A stretch of 64,000 nucleotides of DNA, from the NCBI GenBank assembly GCA_003215635.1, contig QCKC01000006.1:1-64000 (forward strand). Direction: 5' to 3'. A model generated the notes under the pieces. That model ran no database searches. It was not told the origin of the DNA and saw only the letters and a list, made by a program, of their open reading frames with translations. The DNA is from Prochlorococcus sp. AG-409-J19 (lineage in GTDB: Bacteria > Cyanobacteriota > Cyanobacteriia > PCC-6307 > Cyanobiaceae). This document shows, piece after piece, positions 1 through 10,376 of this stretch (positions are counted from its first letter, which is position 1; the number at the start of each line of letters is the position of its first letter). Made by a program: the position numbers and the translations under genes.

Positions 1-1611
1 AAAAACAAGCCTGAAGAAGCCTTTAAAAACTATCTGAAATACACGAAAAAAAATTCAAAAGACAATCATACATACATAACAATAAACAATCTAATCAGCG
101 AGATTAATTTAGAGGAATTCAGCCATAGAAACTTGCGTGAACTCTTTGAAATACTTATTGATAGAGAAGACATTGATCATAGTTATCTAATGAGAATAAT
201 AAATCATTTGTATCCAGAAAGAATTATTCATAATTTACTAACTAGCAATGATTTAATAAAAAAAGAATCATTTAAAAGTATAATCAACGATCCACTGATA
301 ATCAAATCGCTATCTAAGATTATATTCAATAAAACATACTGGGAAGATTTTCTAAAGACTACTAGAAGGTTATCTTTGTCTATATTAACAAACAACTCAA
401 AAAGATTAGGGAAAGATCTATTTATTTTTACACTGGCATTGGCGAATCAATGTTACCTAAACGAATATATTTATTCCGTCGAAAAAGATGAAGAGAACGC
501 AATAGATCATTTAATTAAAAAATTCAAAACCAATCAGACATCTGAACTAGAGATTATTCTTTTGGCTTGCTATAAGCCTATATACAAAATACTAAATAAA
601 AGACCATACATTGATTCATTAAGTAAAGATCTAGATCAACTTATGAGAATGCATGTTTTAGAGCCTTCCCAAGAGAAGCATCTGGCTAAGTCAATCATTA
701 AAGTTCACACAAATGAAAATATAATTTCAAACCGAGTACGCAAACAATATGAAAGCAATCCATATCCAAGATGGACATTTACAAACCTAGCTTACAAAAA
801 TGCACGTCCATTTACAGAAATAATAAATCAAGAGATAGGTCCAAATGTAATATACTCAAACTTAAAATCTCACAAAGCAAATATCCTTATTGCAGGTTGT
901 GGTACAGGCAAACAAATAGTAAACTCAACTAAATACATTTACTCAAAAATAACTGCAATAGATCTAAGCCTGGCGAGTCTTCAGTATGCAAAGAGAAAAG
1001 TTTCTGAACTAAATTTAAAAGATATTGAATTTATTCAAATGGATATTCTTGGGATAGAGAAATTAAACAAAAAATTTGATGTTATTGAGTGTACAGGAGT
1101 ACTCCATCATATGGAAAATCCATCCGAAGGCCTAAAGAAATTATCAAATTGCCTATCCAATGATGGCTTCATTAAAATTGGACTTTATAGCAATCTAGCC
1201 AGACAAGATATAGCGAAGGCCAGAGATTATATAAAGTCTATAGGAATTGAACCTACCATAGAAAACATACGTAAATTTAGAGAAGAAATAAAGCAAGGAA
1301 ACCACAAAAGCCTAAATTCACTTCAACTTTGCAATGATTTCTATACAACTTCAATGTGTAGAGACTTATGCTTCCATTGCCAAGAGCATACCTATAACAT
1401 TAAGCAAGTAGATTCTCTACTAAATGAAAACAGGCTAACATTCAGAGGCTTTATATTGCCAAAAAGAATAAAACTTCTATATCAATCTTATTTTCCTAAA
1501 GATAAGTCTCAGCTAAACCTAGAGAATTGGTCGCAAATGGAAATGACCAACATCAATATTTTCAGAGGGATGTATCAATTCTGGGCATCAACTAATAAAA
1601 GCAAAACTTAA
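1..1611 (+). CDS. TPR-containing SAM-dependent methyltransferase, 5' end outside window
   Basis: A TTG at 133 could serve as a start, but the same frame is open back to base 1 with a TPR-like stretch (NKPEEAFKNYLKY). The gene therefore almost certainly begins outside the window. The middle and C-terminal part holds a class I methyltransferase: a lead-in RKQYESNPYPRW, the SAM-binding glycine motif ILIAGCGTGKQ, an acidic residue after strand 2 (AIDLS) and the post-motif VIECTGVLHHMENP. The N-terminal region is helical and lacks clear catalytic motifs. Proteins joining TPR repeats to a methyltransferase of this type are common in marine picocyanobacteria; the substrate is unknown. It converges with the next gene. 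The family call is firm, the function unknown. Confidence 0.8.
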   Translation, partial: KNKPEEAFKNYLKYTKKNSKDNHTYITINNLISEINLEEFSHRNLRELFEILIDREDIDHSYLMRIINHLYPERIIHNLLTSNDLIKKESFKSIINDPLIIKSLSKIIFNKTYWEDFLKTTRRLSLSILTNNSKRLGKDLFIFTLALANQCYLNEYIYSVEKDEENAIDHLIKKFKTNQTSELEIILLACYKPIYKILNKRPYIDSLSKDLDQLMRMHVLEPSQEKHLAKSIIKVHTNENIISNRVRKQYESNPYPRWTFTNLAYKNARPFTEIINQEIGPNVIYSNLKSHKANILIAGCGTGKQIVNSTKYIYSKITAIDLSLASLQYAKRKVSELNLKDIEFIQMDILGIEKLNKKFDVIECTGVLHHMENPSEGLKKLSNCLSNDGFIKIGLYSNLARQDIAKARDYIKSIGIEPTIENIRKFREEIKQGNHKSLNSLQLCNDFYTTSMCRDLCFHCQEHTYNIKQVDSLLNENRLTFRGFILPKRIKLLYQSYFPKDKSQLNLENWSQMEMTNINIFRGMYQFWASTNKSKT

Positions 1612-1647
1612 TTGAAAAAATATAAGGAAAAGAATTAATCTATCTTT

Positions 1648-2004
1648 TTAACAATTCATACTACCCAATCCTTCCTCAACTATTGCCAAGCTCAAATCCT
1701 TACTGCCATCACTGATTTTGCTTACTCTGGCGATAAGAATTCCATTCTCTGAACCTTTTGGAAAGAAGTTTATTTTTGTTTTTCTGGGTAATTGAGACTT
1801 CAAATAATCAAAGGCTTTCCTTTCATTAATCTCATCAACTTCCAAGCATGCTAAACGAACTTTATAATTTCGATTATTATCCCCTATCTGCAATAAGGAA
1901 GAACTATTTACCTGGAGAACTTCTGCAGCATAAAGAGCAGAAGGAAGGGACAAAAGAAACACAAAAAATATCGCCCAGATATTTTTTAATAATTTGACTT
2001 TCAA
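1648..2004 (-). CDS. Secreted staphylococcal-nuclease-fold protein
   Basis: A 118-residue protein with a signal peptide (KLLKNIWAIFFVFLLSLPSALYA, cleaved near AA-E). The mature part resembles the SNase/thermonuclease OB fold: NYKVRLACLEVDE matches the usual strand with catalytic Arg and Glu, and LAIVEEGLGSM matches the usual 'N..lV..GlA' end. The usual third catalytic Arg of a GR motif is not evident; the equivalent stretch reads NGILIARV. It may therefore be a binding protein, not an active nuclease. It probably acts in the periplasm. It is a short stand-alone gene converging with the methyltransferase. Fold assignment moderate, activity uncertain. Confidence 0.6.
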   Translation of the reverse strand: MKVKLLKNIWAIFFVFLLSLPSALYAAEVLQVNSSSLLQIGDNNRNYKVRLACLEVDEINERKAFDYLKSQLPRKTKINFFPKGSENGILIARVSKISDGSKDLSLAIVEEGLGSMNC

Positions 2005-2093
2005 GATTAAAGCAACACAAGAGTATCAGAACTAAATTCATTATTAATCAACAGCCTATAATCATCTAAGTTAATATTGGATTCCATGAACAA

Positions 2094-3854
2094 CTATGAA
2101 ATTTCAGGTAGTCCAACCATTTGAGCATTACTCTTTCCTGGAGGTACCATTGGGTAACAATTCTCCTCCCTTCTTACATGAACATCAATAATCATTGGTT
2201 CTGGCGAATTTAAGGCTTTGCCTAGTTCTTCTTTAAAATTATCTCTTTTCGAAATCATTACTCCCTGAATTCCAAAAGAATTTGCCAATCTAATAAAATC
2301 AGGCATTCCTTTAAGCATTTCGGAAGCAGAATAACGCTCCTCATAGAAACTTTCCTGCCATTGTCGAACCATTCCCTGCCAGTGATTATTCACTATTACC
2401 ACTTTAATTGGGAGTCCATACTGGGAGATGGTTCCAAGTTCCTGAATATTCATAAGAATACTTGCATCACCTGCAATACAAATAACTTTTTCATTTGGGT
2501 AAGCTGCCTGTACACCCATTGCTGCGGGCATACCAAAACCCATTGTTCCTAAGCCTGCACTACTAATCCACTTTCTAGGTCCATTAAGCAAATACTGAGC
2601 AGCCCACATTTGATGCTGTCCTACATCAGTAGTGATATACGAATCAGGCATAATATCTCTAATCGCAATTAAAACTTCCTGAGGGTAAATCTTACCCTCA
2701 GGATGCGGAACCATTAATGGATAATTTTTCTTCCAATTATTTATCCTTGAAAGCCAATCTCCACTAATTGGCTGTTGATTTTTCTTCAGACTAAGGTCCA
2801 GTAATCTTTTTAGACTAATAGACAAATCACCTAGCACCGCAACATTTACATTCCTATTTTTACAAACTTCTGCCGGATCAATCTCAAAATGTATGATTTT
2901 TGCTCGTGGGGCAAAAGTATCTAATTTACCAGTAACTCGGTCATCAAAACGAGCTCCTAAAGCTATTAACAAATCGCATTCTGTAACGGCAAAGTTTGCA
3001 TAAGCTGTTCCATGCATTCCCAACATGCCTACTGATAAAGGATGACGCTCATCAAAGGCTCCTTTGCCCATCAATGTTGTAGTTACAGGAATTTGATGTC
3101 GCTCTGCAAATTGTTTTAATACCTCATGAACCCCAGAGGAAATAGCTCCGCCTCCCACATAAAGAAGAGGACTCTTTGCTTGAAGGATTAATTCTAAAGC
3201 ATCTTCAATTGATGAATCATCTACATCTAAAGGCCTCTTAAAACCAGCAGGCCATATGCTCCCAGGTTCAATTGGTAAATAATCAAACTCTTCTTGCCCA
3301 ACATCTTTGGGAATATCAATTAATACTGGGCCAGGGCGGCCGCTTGCAGCAATCAAAAATGCCTGAGCAACAACTGATGCAATATCAGCTGGATCTCTAA
3401 CTACCCAGGAATGCTTGACGATAGGCAATGTTATTCCAAAGATATCTGTTTCTTGAAATGCATCTGTGCCAATTGCCGGCCTAGGGACTTGACCAGTCAC
3501 TACAACCATTGGGACAGAATCCATCTGGGCAGTAGCGATACCTGTAACCAAATTCGTAGCACCTGGACCTGATGTACCAAAACAAACTCCTACCTTTCCC
3601 GTAGCTCTAGCGTATCCATCTGCAGCATGAGTCCCACCTTGCTCATGGCGCACCAAAAAATGTTTTACCCAACCCTTCTTCTCCGCCTTGTATAAAGCAT
3701 CATAGATAGGCAAAATTGCCCCACCTGGATACCCAAAGATAGTGTCAACACCATGGCGCCGAAGAGAATCCATCAAAGCATCAGCTCCGGACATTCGTTG
3801 GTTATTTGAATTGTCTCGGTCAAGGAAAGCCGTGGAGAAAGAAGTAAGGGTCAC
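2094..3854 (-). CDS. ilvB: Acetolactate synthase large subunit
   Basis: Catalyses condensation of two pyruvates, or pyruvate with 2-ketobutyrate, as the first common step of branched-chain amino acid synthesis, in the cytosol with TPP, FAD and Mg. At 586 residues it has the family's usual length. Visible features are the N-terminal TPP domain ([34 protein letters not shown]), the central FAD-binding region ([11 protein letters not shown]) and the C-terminal TPP/Mg motif [14 protein letters not shown] with the later [11 protein letters not shown]. The ATG start leaves a short lead before the conserved [19 protein letters not shown]. The small regulatory subunit gene is not next to it. Identification is secure. 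Confidence 0.97.
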   Translation of the reverse strand: MTLTSFSTAFLDRDNSNNQRMSGADALMDSLRRHGVDTIFGYPGGAILPIYDALYKAEKKGWVKHFLVRHEQGGTHAADGYARATGKVGVCFGTSGPGATNLVTGIATAQMDSVPMVVVTGQVPRPAIGTDAFQETDIFGITLPIVKHSWVVRDPADIASVVAQAFLIAASGRPGPVLIDIPKDVGQEEFDYLPIEPGSIWPAGFKRPLDVDDSSIEDALELILQAKSPLLYVGGGAISSGVHEVLKQFAERHQIPVTTTLMGKGAFDERHPLSVGMLGMHGTAYANFAVTECDLLIALGARFDDRVTGKLDTFAPRAKIIHFEIDPAEVCKNRNVNVAVLGDLSISLKRLLDLSLKKNQQPISGDWLSRINNWKKNYPLMVPHPEGKIYPQEVLIAIRDIMPDSYITTDVGQHQMWAAQYLLNGPRKWISSAGLGTMGFGMPAAMGVQAAYPNEKVICIAGDASILMNIQELGTISQYGLPIKVVIVNNHWQGMVRQWQESFYEERYSASEMLKGMPDFIRLANSFGIQGVMISKRDNFKEELGKALNSPEPMIIDVHVRREENCYPMVPPGKSNAQMVGLPEIS

Positions 3855-4113
3855 GGCAAAGGTGTGATGGATGATCTATTTATCAACATTAATTCCATCC
3901 CGAAAAAATGCCTACTAGTCCTGACGTTTTAAAAAGGAAATTTTCTTGAAAAAATTGAGACAACATCAAATATTTATAATTTCCCAAGTTTTCAAGTCCC
4001 AACTAGCATTCAAACTAAAGGGAGAAAGAATAGTCTCTGGAACTGATCTACAAAGCTAAAGATTAATCTAAACAAACAAATATAATTATATATATGCAAA
4101 TTATCTAATTATA

Positions 4114-5289
4114 TTAAAGCAAACCAATTGTATGAAGAGGACCGTGACCAACAGCAAGTTCCAGCAAAAAACCTAGGAAACCAATCATTGCAATACGTCC
4201 ATTCCAAGCCTCCGAACTAATATTCCATCCCCATTGCCATTTCTCTTGTGGATAAAGTTTTACCTTCGAAGGCAACCTGGCAGCTTCATCTAAATTTATT
4301 TCCGGGCCTTCCAGGCTCAATTGAACCAGATCAGCGAGGCCCTCAATAAAGGTTGGATAAGTCCCAAGTGCTCGTACTCTACGAAAATTAACAACGCCTG
4401 ATCTAATAGCTAATTCTCTATATTCAATATCAATCTCTTGTAGCGTCTCAATATGCTCACTTACGAAACTAATTGGGACAACAATTAAATCCCTTGTCTT
4501 AGCACTCCCAAGTTTCTCTAGCACCTCATCTGTATAAGGCTGAAGCCATTCTTCAGGCCCTACCCTACTTTGGTAAGCAAGGGTATAAGGATTCGAAAAA
4601 CCTTGGAGCTTTTCGAGCTTAGACATAATCAACGCTGTCCCACCTTCTATTTGTTTCTGATAAGGATCACCCGCCTCTTCCACATAACTCTTTGGAACTC
4701 CATGTGCACTAAAAAAGACATGTGCTTGATCAGGCAGATCACAAGAATTAATTTCCTCTGCTATTAATTCAGCCATAGAAAGGATATAGCCAGGATGATC
4801 AAACCAACTACGGATACAACGAAGGGGTAGTTTTTTAAATTCAGGATCAGACTGCCGAAGTCGCTGTAATTCCCTGAAACTCGAGCCACTAGTACTTAAT
4901 GAGAAATGAGGATAGAGAGGAAGTACGACAACTTGTTCGATTCCATCAGCCTTCATATCAGCTACTGCTGATTCTGTAAAAGGATGCCAATACCTCATTG
5001 CTACATAACTGGTAGCTTCAATGCCTTTTTGCCTCAATTGACTTTGCAATTCTCTAGCCTGCTGTTCTGTAATTCGTCTAAGTGGAGAACCTCCTCCAAT
5101 AGATCGATAAGCTTTTTGTGACTTATTGCTCCTAGAAGCACTGATCAACCAAGCCATAGGCCTTTGCAAGGCAGGAATTGGGAGCCTAATAATCTCTGGA
5201 TCGGAAAAAAGATTGTATAAAAAAGGACCTACGTCCTGAATTCGCTCAGGCCCCCCAAGATTCATCAAGACTACGCCGACCCTGGGCAT
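4114..5289 (-). CDS. hemH: Ferrochelatase with C-terminal chlorophyll-binding-type (HLIP/CAB) tail
   Basis: Inserts Fe2+ into protoporphyrin IX, the last step of heme synthesis. The frame allows a start at 5310, but the Met at 5289 ([15 protein letters not shown]) matches the family N-terminus and gives 391 residues. Conserved motifs are [19 protein letters not shown], the catalytic-site [19 protein letters not shown] and [18 protein letters not shown]. The last 35 residues form a hydrophobic helix with a chlorophyll a/b-binding motif ([14 protein letters not shown]), as found in ferrochelatases of cyanobacteria and plastids, which anchors the enzyme in thylakoids and links it to pigment supply. 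It is divergently placed from the recombinase at 5365. Confidence 0.97.
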   Translation of the reverse strand: MPRVGVVLMNLGGPERIQDVGPFLYNLFSDPEIIRLPIPALQRPMAWLISASRSNKSQKAYRSIGGGSPLRRITEQQARELQSQLRQKGIEATSYVAMRYWHPFTESAVADMKADGIEQVVVLPLYPHFSLSTSGSSFRELQRLRQSDPEFKKLPLRCIRSWFDHPGYILSMAELIAEEINSCDLPDQAHVFFSAHGVPKSYVEEAGDPYQKQIEGGTALIMSKLEKLQGFSNPYTLAYQSRVGPEEWLQPYTDEVLEKLGSAKTRDLIVVPISFVSEHIETLQEIDIEYRELAIRSGVVNFRRVRALGTYPTFIEGLADLVQLSLEGPEINLDEAARLPSKVKLYPQEKWQWGWNISSEAWNGRIAMIGFLGFLLELAVGHGPLHTIGLL

Positions 5290-5364
5290 TGAATAAATAA
5301 CCCGAAACAAGTACTTGAGCTAAACGCTCATAAACGTCAAGGTAGCTACAAAGTTCTAAAGAGC

Positions 5365-6537
5365 ATGGACTTAAGTGAAAAACTAATCAAAATCAATAAT
5401 TCTCTATCCACTCAAGGAGTTAGCCTCCGTATAGAACAAAGAGGCTCACTTCTAAACCTTCGAGGTCCTTTACCATCCAAGAGTGGAGAAGGATCTCATA
5501 AAGATCAAAGAATAAGCCTAAGCATTGCCGCGACGAATGAAGGGCTGATAGAGGCCCAAAGGACACTAGACCTTGTGCTAATTCAACTTCAACATAAACA
5601 ATTTGATTGGACCTATTGGAGCAATCGGCAATCAAATAAAACCAATAAAGATAATCATTTTGTGTTCATAGAAGCTCTCAGAGATTTTGAAAAATCATTC
5701 TTCCGTGATCCACAGAGAAGAAAAAATCTATCGAGCACTAAAACAACTTGGCAATCTGCCTATCTTCCCTATTTACGAAGATTAAAAAAAATCTCGGAAA
5801 AGAATAACTATATTTTGAATACAAATATACTTAATGAAACGCTTCTAAGCTATTTAGAAAATAGTCGCAGCAGACAGCAGTGTGCAACTACACTTGGTAT
5901 TTTTGCAAAGCATTTCGATATTAATCTACCAGAAGAATGGAGAGTAAATGCTAGTGGCTATGGCATTAAGCATGCAAATTATAGAGAACTACCCAGCGAC
6001 AATCTTATAAAAGCAGCTTATAACAAGATACCTAATCCAAGATGGAAATTAGTCTATGGAATTATGGCAACATATGGCTTGAGGAATCATGAGGTGTTCT
6101 TCAGCGATTTAAGTTCTCTGAATAAAGGCGCGGATCATATTATTAGAGTGTTGCCTAATACAAAAACTGGCGAACATGAGGTTTGGCCCTTTCATCCCGA
6201 ATGGACAGAATTCTTCGGTTTAGATGATATCGGAGGAAATAAAGATGCTCTTCCACCTATAAATAAAAACCTGCAAGAAACTACACTTCAGCAGGTAGGT
6301 AGACGTGTAGCAGAACAATTCCGTCGCTACCAATTACCACTTACTCCTTATGACCTGCGCCATGCTTGGGCTATAAGAACAATACACATTGGACTACCAG
6401 ACACTGTTTCAGCAAGAATGATGGGGCATTCAGTCGCCATTCATAACCGAACCTACCATCATTGGATTACGCGACGTGACCAACAAAAAGCTGTTGATGC
6501 AGCACTTTCACGTAAGAAATTTGCCACTAATTCCTAA
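5365..6537 (+). CDS. Tyrosine recombinase/integrase family protein
   Basis: A 390-residue protein with an N-terminal SAM-like DNA-binding region (about residues 75-200) and a C-terminal catalytic domain. Visible active-site positions are Arg in TYGLRNHEVFF, the box LTPYDLRHAW where the usual His of HxxR is Tyr, His in MMGHSVAIHN and the nucleophile Tyr in NRTYHHW. It shares a short divergent promoter region with hemH. No tRNA, attachment repeats or other phage genes are nearby, which argues against a recent prophage. It may be a domesticated, vertically kept recombinase of picocyanobacteria (inference). Family call strong, target sites unknown. Confidence 0.85.
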   Translation: MDLSEKLIKINNSLSTQGVSLRIEQRGSLLNLRGPLPSKSGEGSHKDQRISLSIAATNEGLIEAQRTLDLVLIQLQHKQFDWTYWSNRQSNKTNKDNHFVFIEALRDFEKSFFRDPQRRKNLSSTKTTWQSAYLPYLRRLKKISEKNNYILNTNILNETLLSYLENSRSRQQCATTLGIFAKHFDINLPEEWRVNASGYGIKHANYRELPSDNLIKAAYNKIPNPRWKLVYGIMATYGLRNHEVFFSDLSSLNKGADHIIRVLPNTKTGEHEVWPFHPEWTEFFGLDDIGGNKDALPPINKNLQETTLQQVGRRVAEQFRRYQLPLTPYDLRHAWAIRTIHIGLPDTVSARMMGHSVAIHNRTYHHWITRRDQQKAVDAALSRKKFATNS

Positions 6538-6553
6538 AATTCCAATAGAAATC

Positions 6554-7246
6554 ATGACTAAAGACCAATCCCCTCAAGCAAAAACTCCAAAAGATCTTGA
6601 TCAAGAAGCTTTGACTCTAGGAATAGGAGGGCACCTAGCCCCCGAAAAGGACGATTCTGGGTATAAAGAAAGAATGAAAAGAAGAAAAGACATTCAAAAC
6701 AAAAGAATTGAAGAGAGGAATAAAAGAAAAGGACTTCTAATTGTCTTTACAGGAACAGGGAAAGGCAAAACCACTGCTGCACTTGGCATGGCATTAAGGA
6801 CAATTGGCCATGGAGAACGAGTATCAATAATTCAATTTATTAAAGGTGGATGGGAACCAGGAGAAGCTAGAGCCTTAAAAGTTTTTGGTGATTCAATCAG
6901 TTGGAATGCTCTTGGTGAAGGCTTTACTTGGGAAACTCAAGATCGGAAAAGGGATAAAGAGTTAGTAATGAAAGCCTGGGAAAAGTCAACAAAAGACTTA
7001 AAAAGCAAAGAATATAAATTAGTAATACTTGATGAAATAATTATTGCTATTAAACTTGGCTATCTTTCTACAAATGAAGTCCTTAAAGTACTAACAAACA
7101 GACCTCCTTTTACTCATGTAGTTCTTACAGGCAGATGGGCGCCTAAAGAACTAATTAATCAAGCAGATCTCGTTACGGAAATGAGCTTGATACATCATCC
7201 ATTCAAAGAGCAAGGAATCAAAGCCCAACCAGGCATTGAATTCTAA
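6554..7246 (+). CDS. cobO: Cob(I)alamin adenosyltransferase (corrinoid adenosyltransferase, CobO/BtuR type)
   Basis: Transfers the adenosyl group from ATP to the corrinoid cobalt during adenosylcobalamin synthesis. The ORF is open from 6476, inside the recombinase gene, but the Met at 6554 (MTKDQSPQAK) just after the recombinase stop is the likelier start, giving 230 residues. The P-loop is IVFTGTGKGKTTAALGMALR; other family blocks are IIQFIKGGWEPGEA, LVILDEIIIAIKLGYL and VVLTGRWAPKELINQADLVTEM. The first 60 residues are charged and poorly conserved. Only 16 nt separate it from the recombinase, so co-transcription is possible. cobK, another gene of the pathway, is at 25.8 kb. Confidence 0.93.
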   Translation: MTKDQSPQAKTPKDLDQEALTLGIGGHLAPEKDDSGYKERMKRRKDIQNKRIEERNKRKGLLIVFTGTGKGKTTAALGMALRTIGHGERVSIIQFIKGGWEPGEARALKVFGDSISWNALGEGFTWETQDRKRDKELVMKAWEKSTKDLKSKEYKLVILDEIIIAIKLGYLSTNEVLKVLTNRPPFTHVVLTGRWAPKELINQADLVTEMSLIHHPFKEQGIKAQPGIEF

Positions 7247-7532
7247 ATGAACAATTAATTTTTCAGCAATCAAAGCTATTCAGGACATGCTAAAGCCGAT
7301 TCACAAACAAATTTGCTGGGAACAAAAGCTTCACTAAACAATGGAAGGAACGCATGAAAAGAAAAAGAGACTCGATAATGCTCGGATCGTGGTGTGATGA
7401 GCAGATCCCTCATGAATAGTAACTTTTCAAATAATTGAATCCCTTAAAACAATGATAAATTCGTATTAATATCAATTCCTTATCAAGATATCTGTAGAAG
7501 ACTTGCTACTGTCAATAAGATATAGATAATGA

Positions 7533-8240
7533 ATGGTCTACAAAAGAGCTCTTCTAAAACTCAGCGGTGAAGCCCTAATGGGTGACCAACCCTATGGGAT
7601 AGATCCTGCAATAGTTCATTCCATCTCACAGGATGTAGCCAAGGTTGTTGAGAATGGAACGGAACTTGCAATTGTTGTTGGAGGAGGAAATATCTTCCGA
7701 GGATTAAAGGGATCTGCTGCAGGAATGGACAGAGCCACAGCCGACTACGTCGGCATGCTTGCTACGGTAATGAATGCCATTACTTTGCAAGATGGATTAG
7801 AGCGAGCAGGGGTCCCGACACGTGTTCAGTCAGCCATAGAAATGCAACAAGTAGCAGAACCTTATATTCGTAGAAGAGCCATTCGCCATCTAGAGAAAGG
7901 AAGAGTAGTTGTTTTTGGAGGAGGATGTGGCAACCCCTTTTTTACAACAGATACAACAGCGGCATTGAGAGCTGCAGAGATAAATGCAAACGTGGTTTTT
8001 AAAGCAACCAAAGTCGATGGAGTTTACGACCGAGATCCAAAACGCTTTAAAGATGCAGTGCGCTATGAAACCCTTACATACCAGCAGGTATTAAATGATG
8101 AATTAGCAGTTATGGACAGCACTGCAATCGCTCTCTGCAAAGACAACAATATCCCCATCGTGGTTTTTGATTTATTCGAACCTGGCAACATAGGTAAAGC
8201 TGTCGCTGGAGTGCCAATTGGCTCTCGTATCAGCAATTAG
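7533..8240 (+). CDS. pyrH: Uridylate kinase (UMP kinase)
   Basis: Phosphorylates UMP to UDP for pyrimidine nucleotide supply; a hexameric amino-acid-kinase-fold enzyme, allosterically controlled by GTP/UTP in bacteria. At 235 residues it is of usual length. Motifs include [14 protein letters not shown] at the N-terminus, [27 protein letters not shown] and [14 protein letters not shown], with [13 protein letters not shown] near the end. It lies 53 nt upstream of frr, the common bacterial order pyrH-frr. The 286 nt upstream of the gene hold no recognised gene and presumably the promoter. Confidence 0.98.
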   Translation: MVYKRALLKLSGEALMGDQPYGIDPAIVHSISQDVAKVVENGTELAIVVGGGNIFRGLKGSAAGMDRATADYVGMLATVMNAITLQDGLERAGVPTRVQSAIEMQQVAEPYIRRRAIRHLEKGRVVVFGGGCGNPFFTTDTTAALRAAEINANVVFKATKVDGVYDRDPKRFKDAVRYETLTYQQVLNDELAVMDSTAIALCKDNNIPIVVFDLFEPGNIGKAVAGVPIGSRISN

Positions 8241-8293
8241 CAACTAACCCTTTGATTGCAACAGCTCTTTCTAAATAATTTACCTGAAAAACA

Positions 8294-8842
8294 ATGTCGA
8301 CTCAAGACCTCGAATCCAACATGCGCAAGTCAGTAGACGCCGCTCAGCGTACGTTCAACACTATTCGAACTGGCAGAGCAAACCCCTCTCTTCTTGATCG
8401 ATTAACAGTTGAGTATTATGGAACAGATACCCCATTGAAATCTTTAGCCAGCATCTCAACCCCCGACTCACAAACAATTGCATTGCAACCCTTTGATGCA
8501 AGTTCATTAGCTCTTATTGAAAAAGCAATTTCCACAAGTGATTTAGGACTGACCCCAAACAACGATGGAAAAATAATTAGAATCAATGTCCCACCTCTAA
8601 CAGAAGAGAGACGAAAAGATTTCTGCAAACTTGCTTCAAGATATGCGGAAGAAGGGAAAGTAGCACTTAGAAATATCAGGCGAGATGCTATTGATAAAAT
8701 CAAAAAAATAGAAAAAGAAGGTGATATATCAGAAGATCAAAGTCGTGACGAACAAGAGAAGGTGCAAAAGCTAACTAATAAATTCATTTCAGAGATCGAA
8801 AAGCATCTTAGTGATAAAGAAAATGAAATACTAAAAGTTTGA
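8294..8842 (+). CDS. frr: Ribosome recycling factor
   Basis: With EF-G it splits the post-termination ribosome. At 182 residues it has the normal length and shows the family blocks [21 protein letters not shown] near the start, [15 protein letters not shown] and [15 protein letters not shown], then the long C-terminal helices with [13 protein letters not shown]. It follows pyrH and its TGA stop overlaps the TTG start of the next flavoprotein gene (tTGA arrangement), so the three genes are likely one transcription unit. Confidence 0.98.
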   Translation: MSTQDLESNMRKSVDAAQRTFNTIRTGRANPSLLDRLTVEYYGTDTPLKSLASISTPDSQTIALQPFDASSLALIEKAISTSDLGLTPNNDGKIIRINVPPLTEERRKDFCKLASRYAEEGKVALRNIRRDAIDKIKKIEKEGDISEDQSRDEQEKVQKLTNKFISEIEKHLSDKENEILKV

Positions 8843-9969
8843 GGATATACGACGTATTAATCATTGGAGGTGGCGCCTCTGGTGCAACCGCGGCTTTTCA
8901 CCTTGCAAATTTTGGCTGGGACATTGCTTTACTTGAAAAGAACAATCAAATAAAAATTAAACCATGTGGAGGAGGAATGGCAGCCTCTGTTCAAGAATGG
9001 TTACCATTTGATCTGACGCCCGTTATCGATGAAGTAATTAAATCTGTTGAATTCAGTTTTAACTTAAAAGATCCTGTCATTGCAGAACTGCAAGGAGAAT
9101 CCCCTTTTTGGATAGTTAGGAGAGAGAAACTTGACCAGTTTATCCAAGAACAAGCTTATAAAATAGGTGCAGAAATAATTACTTGTTTTAATGTAATTAA
9201 TATAAAGAAAGAAAGATATTATTGGGAAGTAACAGCAAAAGATGGAAGGCAACTTCAATCAAGATCCATTATCATCGCAAATGGATCGAACTCCTTTTGG
9301 CCGCAAAAATTTGGCTTAGGACCTATTAAACCTCACAAAGCAAATACGACTTCCGTTAGACTTAAAGGAAGAGGTAATTTACCAATTGGAGTTGCAAGGT
9401 TTGAATTTGGTTTAGCACACAACGGATATGCCTGGGCATTCCCCTTGCAAGAAGAAGTAAATGTTGGAGTAGGAACTTTTATAGGGGAAAAGACATCAGA
9501 TGTTAATAAGGTACTAGAAAAGTTTTTACCAAATTTAGGGTTTGAACCTACATCAGGTGAGCGGAGACAAACACATCTAAGGGTATGGAATGGCCACTAT
9601 CAGTTGAATAAAGATAGCTTAATTGTTGTGGGTGATGCAGCATCTCTTTCCGATCCATTCCTTGCGGAAGGAATAAGACCAGCCTTATTAAGTGGATATG
9701 AAGGAGCCAGAAGCATCAATCAATGGTTGAAAGGTGAATCTAATAATCTCAATAGCTACACAGAAACTATGAGGAATCGCTGGGGCAATTCAATGGCTTG
9801 GGGCAAGAGAATTTCTCAAGTATTTTACCGTTTACCAAAAATAGGTTATCAATTTGGGGTAAAAAGACCAACTGCTCCACAGAGAATTGCTCAAATACTC
9901 TCAGGGGAAATAGGATATAGCGAAATAGCTCAAAGAGTAATAAAAAGGCTATTGTTTAAAAGCAATTAA
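8839..9969 (+). CDS. FAD-dependent oxidoreductase, geranylgeranyl-reductase (GGR) family
   Basis: A 376-residue flavoprotein whose TTG start overlaps the frr stop. The N-terminal Rossmann motif is [19 protein letters not shown], followed by the acidic ALLEKN; the GGR-family block [11 protein letters not shown] and the second FAD motif [20 protein letters not shown] are clear. Members reduce isoprenoid double bonds. This one is shorter than the usual ChlP, which reduces geranylgeranyl groups on chlorophyll, so it is more likely a paralogue with an unknown isoprenoid or quinone substrate. No other TTG or ATG better fits the motif spacing. Confidence 0.85.
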   Translation: MRIYDVLIIGGGASGATAAFHLANFGWDIALLEKNNQIKIKPCGGGMAASVQEWLPFDLTPVIDEVIKSVEFSFNLKDPVIAELQGESPFWIVRREKLDQFIQEQAYKIGAEIITCFNVINIKKERYYWEVTAKDGRQLQSRSIIIANGSNSFWPQKFGLGPIKPHKANTTSVRLKGRGNLPIGVARFEFGLAHNGYAWAFPLQEEVNVGVGTFIGEKTSDVNKVLEKFLPNLGFEPTSGERRQTHLRVWNGHYQLNKDSLIVVGDAASLSDPFLAEGIRPALLSGYEGARSINQWLKGESNNLNSYTETMRNRWGNSMAWGKRISQVFYRLPKIGYQFGVKRPTAPQRIAQILSGEIGYSEIAQRVIKRLLFKSN

Positions 9970-10376
9970 GATGCAATAAACAAAAAGTTTAGTCAAGCAA
10001 ATAATTATTCGCAAATAAGAAAGAACGATTGGATTAGTTCAAAGATGAGGAATCTGGAGGAAAATTGATCAACGGCTTCTTCGCAAGCCATAGACCAAAT
10101 GGAGGGTTTCTTATTAAGAAGCAAGATTCTAGAATTTGCAAAGTCCCAAAATGACGTATTACTGACTCCGAACCCATTAACAAAAAGCCAGGGCCAAAGA
10201 TATATACTGAATTAATATGTAAACCTAATTGAAATCGACAGAAAAAATAAATTAAATATTTCGACAAAGAAATATTATTTTATCCAGGTAATATACATTT
10301 ACTTTATACTTAATATTATAGGTTTTATTATAAAATAATTTGAATGCTGTTTAGATAGAAAATATCATCTCTCTGA
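9970..10376. other. Intergenic region, no supported gene
   Basis: 407 bases between two convergent genes. Short ORFs exist on both strands (77 codons on minus at 10034-10267; about 38 codons on plus starting with ATGGAGGG), but neither shows a protein family, signal or convincing ribosome-binding site. The second half (about 10250-10350) is extremely AT-rich and may serve as a termination region for the convergent transcripts. Nothing further is supported. Confidence 0.5.

Noticed and set aside
5365-6537. Prophage or integrative element around the tyrosine recombinase
   Set aside because: Flanking genes are ordinary housekeeping genes and no tRNA, direct repeats or phage structural genes were seen.
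8416-8703. Minus-strand ORF inside frr
   Set aside because: It is an antisense shadow of a well-conserved gene; the same holds for similar ORFs within ilvB, purA, hemL and priA.
10034-10267. 77-codon minus-strand ORF between the GGR flavoprotein and transaldolase genes
   Set aside because: Composition is unlike a protein, no ribosome-binding site or domain is visible, and it lies in AT-rich convergent intergenic DNA.
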